Assembly (NCBI GenBank): GCA_020631035.1
Contig: JAHDIA010000116.1
Location: forward strand, 1 to 10,690
Source of the DNA: Chitinophagales bacterium
GTDB taxonomy: Bacteria; Bacteroidota; Bacteroidia; Chitinophagales; UBA2359
Length of the DNA stretch: 10,690 bases
Reading direction: 5' to 3'
Under the pieces are notes generated by a model, which had not been told where the DNA came from, did no database searches, and worked only from the letters and a program-made list of their open reading frames with translations. Below, in pieces: positions 6,528 through 10,690 of this stretch. The position numbers and the translations under genes are program-made. How positions within the stretch are numbered: position 1 is the stretch's first letter; each line of letters begins with the position of its first letter.

Positions 6528-7154
6528 TTACTTACATAAAAACAAAGTCTCTAAATATTCAAAAAATAAACCGACTTGATAACCATCAACTAAGGCATGA
6601 TGCACTTCTACGGAGACAGACATTTTCTTTTCGCCTCGCTCTTCGTAGATTTTGCCAAAAACAATTTTGGGAATGGCATCTTTGTTTCCCCAACGCCTGG
6701 CGTGTTGAAAACTGGTAAAGTTAATCCAAGGAATAACGGAAAAATGAATCAAATCATCTTTGGTATATTCTGGTGCAAAAACTTTTTTTGCTTTAAATTT
6801 AGTCAGTTTTTGACTAGCATTTTTACAAAAAAAATCTAGCTTAGGATCATAATCAAAATAACAAAAACCAAAAGTCTTGTCATCAAACAAAACAGTAGAG
6901 CCTCCATGAATAATGTCATGACATACCACTTTCTCTTCTCGTAATCTATATTTAAATTCCTCAATTTTATTGGCAGCTTTGATGGCACAATGCAAATTGG
7001 CAAGAAAAATAGAGAGTCCCGCTTCTTTACAATATTCCCAAAAAGGAGTAACGCACAAATGAGCCGTCATATTGAAAAAAGGCATTTCGTATTCTTTAAA
7101 AAAGTAGTACAAATCTTTGCGTTTCCACTGTGTGATGTCAATTTCTCTAGGCAT
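6528..7154 (-). CDS. Chloramphenicol acetyltransferase-like O-acetyltransferase (CatA family)
   Basis: This 208-residue protein is a full-length member of the CatA family, which transfers acetyl from acetyl-CoA to a hydroxyl group; classical members (about 213-219 residues) modify chloramphenicol. Visible family features are the N-terminal W-x-R/K-K-D-x-Y/F-x-F-F region (WKRKDLYYFF), PWINFTSF with S148 (equivalent to the oxyanion-stabilising Ser of CAT III), and the C-terminal VHHALVDGYQVG. The last contains the catalytic His (H186) and structural Asp (D190) of the HHxxxDG motif. All key residues are therefore present and it should be active. A consensus promoter box lies 20 bases before the start codon, implying a very short leader and independent transcription. 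The coding sequence looks AT-richer than the plus-strand genes where I sampled it. Whether chloramphenicol is a real substrate is open, since many chromosomal relatives have unknown acceptors. Confidence 0.9.
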   Translation of the reverse strand: MPREIDITQWKRKDLYYFFKEYEMPFFNMTAHLCVTPFWEYCKEAGLSIFLANLHCAIKAANKIEEFKYRLREEKVVCHDIIHGGSTVLFDDKTFGFCYFDYDPKLDFFCKNASQKLTKFKAKKVFAPEYTKDDLIHFSVIPWINFTSFQHARRWGNKDAIPKIVFGKIYEERGEKKMSVSVEVHHALVDGYQVGLFFEYLETLFLCK

Positions 7155-7173
7155 TTTTTCTAAAATTCTATCA

Positions 7174-7181
7174 CAAAGTTA
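7174..7181 (-). promoter_or_regulatory. Bacteroidota promoter -7 box of the acetyltransferase gene
   Basis: On the minus strand the bases read TAACTTTG, an exact match to the Bacteroidota -7 consensus TAnnTTTG, 20 bases before the ATG. At the expected 19-base spacing upstream is TCTG, three of four matches to the -33 element TTTG. The leader would be only about 12 bases, which is common for lowly structured Bacteroidota transcripts without a Shine-Dalgarno. Confidence 0.65.
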
Positions 7182-7318
7182 AATTTATTTTGCTTGGAAT
7201 CAGAAGCGTCGGATGAGCGGGCGGATGAACGCTTGTACGAAGGACAAAATATGCGTTGGCTAACCTGATCGAACGCAGCCACAATGTCCATAACGTTGCC
7301 CCATCATTTTTACCATCA

Positions 7319-8377
7319 CTAACTCAAAACGAGTTTGCTTTCAAAAAAGAATTGTTCTTTTCCTTCTATTGGTTCTAATTCGTTTAACCAAATTGCATCA
7401 GGATTGTATTTGGCAAAAAATGGTTTGCCAACCCAATTTGGATTTCTTGCTTGAAGGAAGTTGAGGGCAAATATTTTTTTATTGCCAACTTGGCTTACAC
7501 CCAATATTTGTACTTTTCCAGGATTGGCGGACATACTTGGCCCTCTTACGGTTCTTGCCAAACCACTTACTTGTTTGTATGCATTTCGATATATTTTCCA
7601 CGCATTTTCTAAGGTGACCGCAAAATAACCTTGTGCGCCAGTATCGCGTGCGACAAACATATAATAGGGAATGCAACCCAATTTTACTTGTAGTCGCCAC
7701 ATTTCTGCCCATTCATTAGCAGAATTATTGATGTGGTTCATTATTGGAGATTGCGTTCTAATGACCGATCCTGTATTTAAGATTCTTTTGATAGCAATTT
7801 GAACGGCTTCTGTTTTTAATTCATTTGAATGATTAAAATGAGCCATAAATGCAAGCTGAATGCCACTGTTTACAACCTTTTCGAAGAGCCTTAATAAATC
7901 ATCAGAATCTTTATCATTTATAAATCTATAAGGCCAATAACCCAATGCTTTTGTCCCAATTCTAATGCTTTGTAAATTGGGCAAATCTGCATTTAAAAGC
8001 GGGTCAATGTATTCTTGAAGTTTTTTAGCAGACATAACCAAAGGATCGCCTCCTGTGAAAAGAACATCGGTGACTTCTGGGTGTTCTTGTAAGTATTTAA
8101 CCAACAAATCTGTTTCTTTCGTAGCAAATTTTAATTCATCTATTCCTACAAATTGTGGCCACCTAAAACAAAACGTACAGTAGGCATGGCAAGTTTGGCT
8201 ATTGCTAGGGAAAAACAGAACCGTTTCTTTGTATTTGTGTTGGATACCCGATAATTCCTGATCGCCTAAGAGCGGGATATTGTCTTTTTGTCCAGCAGGA
8301 TGTGGATTTAATTCATATCTGATTTTATTGGCAACTAAGTTCAGGTATAATTTTCTTTTAAGGCTTGTTCCATCTCT
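7319..8377 (-). CDS. KamA/lysine 2,3-aminomutase-like radical SAM protein, C-terminal part of a frameshifted gene
   Basis: This frame is open from 8377 down to the TAG at 7319-7321 and encodes the radical SAM core. The [4Fe-4S]-binding motif is TCHAYCTFCFRW (CxxxCxxC, Cys codons at 8191, 8179 and 8170). After it come the family segments DVLFTGGDPLVMS, SIRIGTKALGYWPYRF and IRTQSPIMNHIN. The segment MSANPGKVQILGV corresponds to the PGGGGK region of lysine 2,3-aminomutases; its Lys (codon 7514-7516) is the candidate PLP-binding residue. There is no ATG, GTG or TTG in the frame upstream of the Cys motif. The first possible start, a TTG at 8107, would remove the cluster ligands. The N-terminal part is instead found in the neighbouring frame at 8341-8649. 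Homologues move an amino group between adjacent carbons of lysine, glutamate or related amino acids; the substrate here is unknown. Confidence 0.88.
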   Translation of the reverse strand, partial: RDGTSLKRKLYLNLVANKIRYELNPHPAGQKDNIPLLGDQELSGIQHKYKETVLFFPSNSQTCHAYCTFCFRWPQFVGIDELKFATKETDLLVKYLQEHPEVTDVLFTGGDPLVMSAKKLQEYIDPLLNADLPNLQSIRIGTKALGYWPYRFINDKDSDDLLRLFEKVVNSGIQLAFMAHFNHSNELKTEAVQIAIKRILNTGSVIRTQSPIMNHINNSANEWAEMWRLQVKLGCIPYYMFVARDTGAQGYFAVTLENAWKIYRNAYKQVSGLARTVRGPSMSANPGKVQILGVSQVGNKKIFALNFLQARNPNWVGKPFFAKYNPDAIWLNELEPIEGKEQFFFESKLVLS

Positions 8378-8649
8378 TTAAAATGCCCTGAAGAAAGCAT
8401 TTCTTTTTGAGGGAAGGTTAGTTGGTAAATAGGGTCATTGGGCAAATTTGTCCAATCTATTAGCTCATCTACAACATAATTATTGGCTTTAAATGGAAGG
8501 ACATTTCCAACCACTCTAATGGCATCAATTTGATCTTTCGACAAGGAGGATTGAATCTGTGGTAGCGTTTCATAATTCTTTAGGGTGTAAACTTTGTACT
8601 TCTTTTTTTCGTTTGTCATAAATAAATGTTTCGTTATATAATCGTGCAT
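8341..8649 (-). CDS. N-terminal part of the frameshifted KamA-like gene
   Basis: This 102-residue frame ends at a TGA (8341-8343) and overlaps the open radical SAM frame over 8344-8377. Its content (DAIRVVGNVLPFKANNYVVDELIDW, then DPIYQLTFPQKEML) looks like the N-terminal region of KamA-type proteins, in which a helical arm with DPI..Q..P precedes the SAM core. Adding one base (or losing two) near 8342 gives a continuous reading ALKENYTLNLVANKIRYE and restores a protein of about 430-440 residues, a usual length for the family. The start may be the ATG at 8649 or, more plausibly, the one at 8619 (MTNEKKKYKVY), which begins the conserved part. No promoter box was recognised upstream. Confidence 0.78.
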   Translation of the reverse strand: MHDYITKHLFMTNEKKKYKVYTLKNYETLPQIQSSLSKDQIDAIRVVGNVLPFKANNYVVDELIDWTNLPNDPIYQLTFPQKEMLSSGHFKEMEQALKENYT

Positions 8650-8986
8650 TACTCCTCAGTAGGATAAGCTAATTACTGGTCTATTCTAATATTATTGTTT
8701 TTTTCTCATATATTAGCTGTAATTGTCATAACTGGGGATTTTGTAGATAATTGGAACTATTTTGAAAAGTATGGATTGTTATGGGCAACTCTCCTCGTTT
8801 CAGGAACATTTTGTCTGGTTTACCCTGCATGTTTTGCCTGTACAGCACACTTATCCATCGCCATACGCCACACTTCAAATAATAATTATAAAATGGTGTT
8901 CCTTTTTCGCACTCACAATTTTTAACTCATAGTTTATAACTCGTCATTCCTTTCGTATCTTTAAGACCAAATAACGCTAACCCATT
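8650..8986. other. Divergent intergenic region, no gene recognised
   Basis: This region separates the minus-strand KamA-like gene from the plus-strand EEP lipoprotein gene. A plus-strand frame (8695-8925, TTG start, hydrophobic) is open but has no family character and no clear signal. The right end carries the promoter box of the EEP gene (8956-8963). The region should hold the promoters of both neighbours, but only the right one is recognisable. Confidence 0.5.
8956..8963 (+). promoter_or_regulatory. Probable -7 box of the EEP lipoprotein gene
   Basis: TATCTTTA matches seven of eight positions of the TAnnTTTG-type -7 box, and 19 bases upstream lies TTTA, three of four matches to the -33 TTTG. 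Transcription would begin about 15-20 bases before the ATG at 8987. This is a motif match only. Confidence 0.45.
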
Positions 8987-10264
8987 ATGCAACAATTGAC
9001 GACCTTATCCCTGATGGCTACTTTATGTTTTCTGCTCTTTTTTTGTGGCAAATGTGGCAAAGACAATGAAGAAGAAATGACCGATGATCCCATAACTATG
9101 GAAGAAGTGGAAGATACAATGGATACAGCAACAATGGACACTGCAACAGTGGACACGATGTTGCAAGTGGCATTTGACGATACCATTCGTTTTGCCAGTT
9201 TCAATGTGTCAATGTTTCGGAATAGCGAAGGGCAGTTGCTTAATGAATTGAGTACACCAAACAGCCCTAAGATAAAGTATGTGGCAGAACAAATTCAGAG
9301 AGTCCGCCCCGATTTTCTAGCATTGATGGAATTTGATTACGATGCCAGTGGGGAATCATTGCAATTGTTTAGAGACAATTATTTGGAAGTGAGCCAAAAT
9401 GAAGCTGATACCATACAGTATGCTTATGCCTATGCCGCACCTTCCAATACAGGTGTCTTGAGTGAAGTCGATTTGAGTGGCGATGGCAACATCAATTTGC
9501 CCAATGATGCTTATGGATTTGGCAATTTCGCAGGACAATATGCTTTTGCTGTATTATCAAAATATCCTTTGGATTTGGACGGCGTACGAACTTTCCAGAA
9601 CTTTTTGTGGAAAGATATGCCCGACGCTTTGTTGCCTGAGACAAGCAATGGCGAATCCTATTATTCAGAGGAAGCAATAGAGGTATTTCGTTTGTCCTCC
9701 AAAAACCACATTGACATTCCCGTACAGTTTCCAAATGGAGAAAATATTCACGCCTTATTGGCACATCCAACACCTCCCGTATTTGATGGAGCAGAAGACC
9801 GCAACGGCAAACGCAATCACGATGAAATTCGTTTGTTGGCAGACTATATTTCGGATGCCACCTATTTGGTCGATGACAATGGGCAGAGTGGAGGATTGTC
9901 AGCAGGTTCAAACTTTGTCATTATGGGCGACTTAAATGCCGACCCAATTGATGGAGACAGTGTAGAGGGAGCGATGCAACAACTGCTCAATCATTCGTCG
10001 GTGAGTGGAGCAGTGGCAACAGGCACAAACATTCCAAGCAGTCAAGGAGGAGCCGAACACAACCAACAAGCTGGTGACGAAGCCGACCCCTCTTATGACA
10101 CTTCTTTTTTTGGTTTGCGGATAGATTATGTATTGCCTTCCCAAAACTTTAACATCATTGATTCGGGTGTGTTTTGGCCTTCGAGCCAAGAGGATTATTA
10201 TTACCTGGTTGCAAACCAAGCCAGTTCCGATCACTTAATGGTATGGGTTGATTTTACGTTTTAA
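8987..10264 (+). CDS. Lipoprotein of the endonuclease/exonuclease/phosphatase (EEP) superfamily
   Basis: This 425-residue protein has a signal peptide ending in LCFLLFFC; Cys 20 is the probable lipidation site, although Phe at -1 is not ideal. Right after it comes CGKCGKDNEEE, an acidic stretch like the export signals that take Bacteroidota lipoproteins to the cell surface. A Thr/Asp/Met-rich linker with TMDTATMDTATVDTM (about 44-58) follows. The catalytic domain shows the ordered EEP motifs: SFNV (N73), LALMEFD (E115, metal ligand), LLAHPTPP (H260), GDLNADP (D315, N317), RIDYV (D380) and SSDH (D415, H416). All expected catalytic residues are present, so it should be an active metal-dependent phosphodiesterase. 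Nuclease or phosphatase activity on extracellular DNA, nucleotides or lipids is possible, and the substrate cannot be told. An inverted-repeat terminator follows at once. The next gene is convergent. Confidence 0.9.
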   Translation: MQQLTTLSLMATLCFLLFFCGKCGKDNEEEMTDDPITMEEVEDTMDTATMDTATVDTMLQVAFDDTIRFASFNVSMFRNSEGQLLNELSTPNSPKIKYVAEQIQRVRPDFLALMEFDYDASGESLQLFRDNYLEVSQNEADTIQYAYAYAAPSNTGVLSEVDLSGDGNINLPNDAYGFGNFAGQYAFAVLSKYPLDLDGVRTFQNFLWKDMPDALLPETSNGESYYSEEAIEVFRLSSKNHIDIPVQFPNGENIHALLAHPTPPVFDGAEDRNGKRNHDEIRLLADYISDATYLVDDNGQSGGLSAGSNFVIMGDLNADPIDGDSVEGAMQQLLNHSSVSGAVATGTNIPSSQGGAEHNQQAGDEADPSYDTSFFGLRIDYVLPSQNFNIIDSGVFWPSSQEDYYYLVANQASSDHLMVWVDFTF

Positions 10265-10270
10265 AAAAAG

Positions 10271-10337
10271 AAAGGTGTCACCTTTTTATAGTAGATATTA
10301 GTCAAATAAAGAGTGACATATTAAAGGTGACACCTTA
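10271..10337. terminator. Inverted-repeat bidirectional terminator built from AAAGGTGTCACCTTT palindromes
   Basis: AAAGGTGTCACCTTT (10271-10285) and AAAGGTGACACCTTA (10323-10337) are each self-complementary, and 14 bases of one pair exactly with the other (10272-10285 with 10323-10336) across a 37-base loop. The first palindrome runs into TTTTT, 7 bases after the EEP gene stop, so it can end that transcript. The second lies 26 bases beyond the end of the opposing minus-strand gene and can end that one. The same half-sites occur at 548-580. Confidence 0.75.
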
Positions 10338-10362
10338 GATTTAAGTATCATTTAGTCTTTTA

Positions 10363-10690
10363 CTACAAGCCCAGTTCCTTTTTGCGCTTTTGTAGCAATT
10401 CGTCCACTACAATTTTATCTCCATCCTTGATGCTTTCATCAACGATGAGCAAAATGTATTTTTTGCCTTTTGCTTTAAAGAATATTTTTTGACCAATTTT
10501 TAAATTGACTCCACTTCTAGAATTGGGAGACAAATTGGGATTCATTACACTAGGAATGATGAGCGGAATGGATTTATTAGACTTGTTCAATAAGTCAAAG
10601 CTGATGCTCGTAGAAGAATTTGCCTTGGGTGTATTGGATGTAGATTTGGGTGTAGGAGTTGACTTGGCTTTGGTATCAAGTTGATTGACT
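10363..10690 (-). CDS. Partial hypothetical protein with Ser/Thr/Pro-rich linker and small C-terminal domain
   Basis: The frame ends at a TAG (10363-10365) and is open to the right edge, so the N-terminus is missing and the TTG at 10590 should not be taken as the start. About 108 residues are visible. The first part is a low-complexity linker rich in Ser, Thr, Pro, Lys and Asn (TPTPKSTSNTPKANSS), typical of a spacer in an exported or modular protein. The last 75 residues look like a small folded domain with the strands VNLKIGQKIFFKAKGKKYILLIVDE and the charged end VVDELLQKRKKELGL. I do not recognise a named family. Confidence 0.6.
   Translation of the reverse strand, partial: VNQLDTKAKSTPTPKSTSNTPKANSSTSISFDLLNKSNKSIPLIIPSVMNPNLSPNSRSGVNLKIGQKIFFKAKGKKYILLIVDESIKDGDKIVVDELLQKRKKELGL

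Noticed and set aside
7155..7290. A short minus-strand frame starting MDIVAAFDQVSQ just before the acetyltransferase gene, and the idea of an integron attC site here
   Set aside because: The peptide is about 43 residues, low-complexity at the end, and runs across the acetyltransferase promoter. The TAACGTTGCCCC stretch lacks paired core sites of an attC, and no integrase is present.
8695..8925. A hydrophobic 76-residue plus-strand frame with a TTG start
   Set aside because: It has no promoter, no ATG and no recognisable family. It ends in low-complexity AT-rich sequence and lies where the promoters of two divergent genes are expected.

Overview
The window looks like chromosomal DNA of a member of the Bacteroidota, possibly a Saprospiria-like lineage (the finer placement is inference). 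Four things point there: a C-terminal type IX secretion (T9SS) sorting domain on the first gene, gene starts without clear Shine-Dalgarno sequences, a good Bacteroidota-type promoter (TAnnTTTG box) before the acetyltransferase gene, and many exported lipoproteins and Met-zincin-type proteins.

Layout from left to right: (1) the 3' end of a T9SS-secreted protein (2-256, +); (2) a 360-base gene-free stretch with several palindromes; (3) a large exported zinc metalloprotease with an HExxHxxGxxH site (620-3265, +), followed by a terminator; (4) a lipoprotein thioredoxin gene split by a frameshift into 3376-3591 and 3554-4171 (+), followed by a strong terminator; (5) a compact nested palindromic element (4257-4369); (6) a 638-residue lipoprotein with seven Cys-rich repeats fused to a domain carrying a CxxCH haem-binding motif (4561-6477, +); (7) a bidirectional terminator; (8) a minus-strand block with a chloramphenicol-acetyltransferase-like gene (6528-7154) and a KamA/lysine 2,3-aminomutase-like radical SAM gene that is also split by a frameshift (7319-8377 and 8341-8649); (9) a divergently oriented lipoprotein of the endonuclease/exonuclease/phosphatase fold (8987-10264, +); (10) an inverted-repeat terminator facing a partial minus-strand gene that runs off the right edge (10363-10690).

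No phage, CRISPR, plasmid or classical operon signature is visible. The plus-strand genes look like independently transcribed genes for envelope or secreted proteins (protease, thiol-disulfide protein, haem lipoprotein, nuclease-like lipoprotein), several with their own terminator. The minus-strand pair is cytoplasmic and looks more AT-rich where I sampled it, which could reflect transfer. I see no convincing evidence that the genes form one dedicated new system. The points most worth attention are the two frameshifted genes, the Cys-repeat/haem fusion lipoprotein with recently duplicated repeats, and the recurring small palindromic elements between genes.
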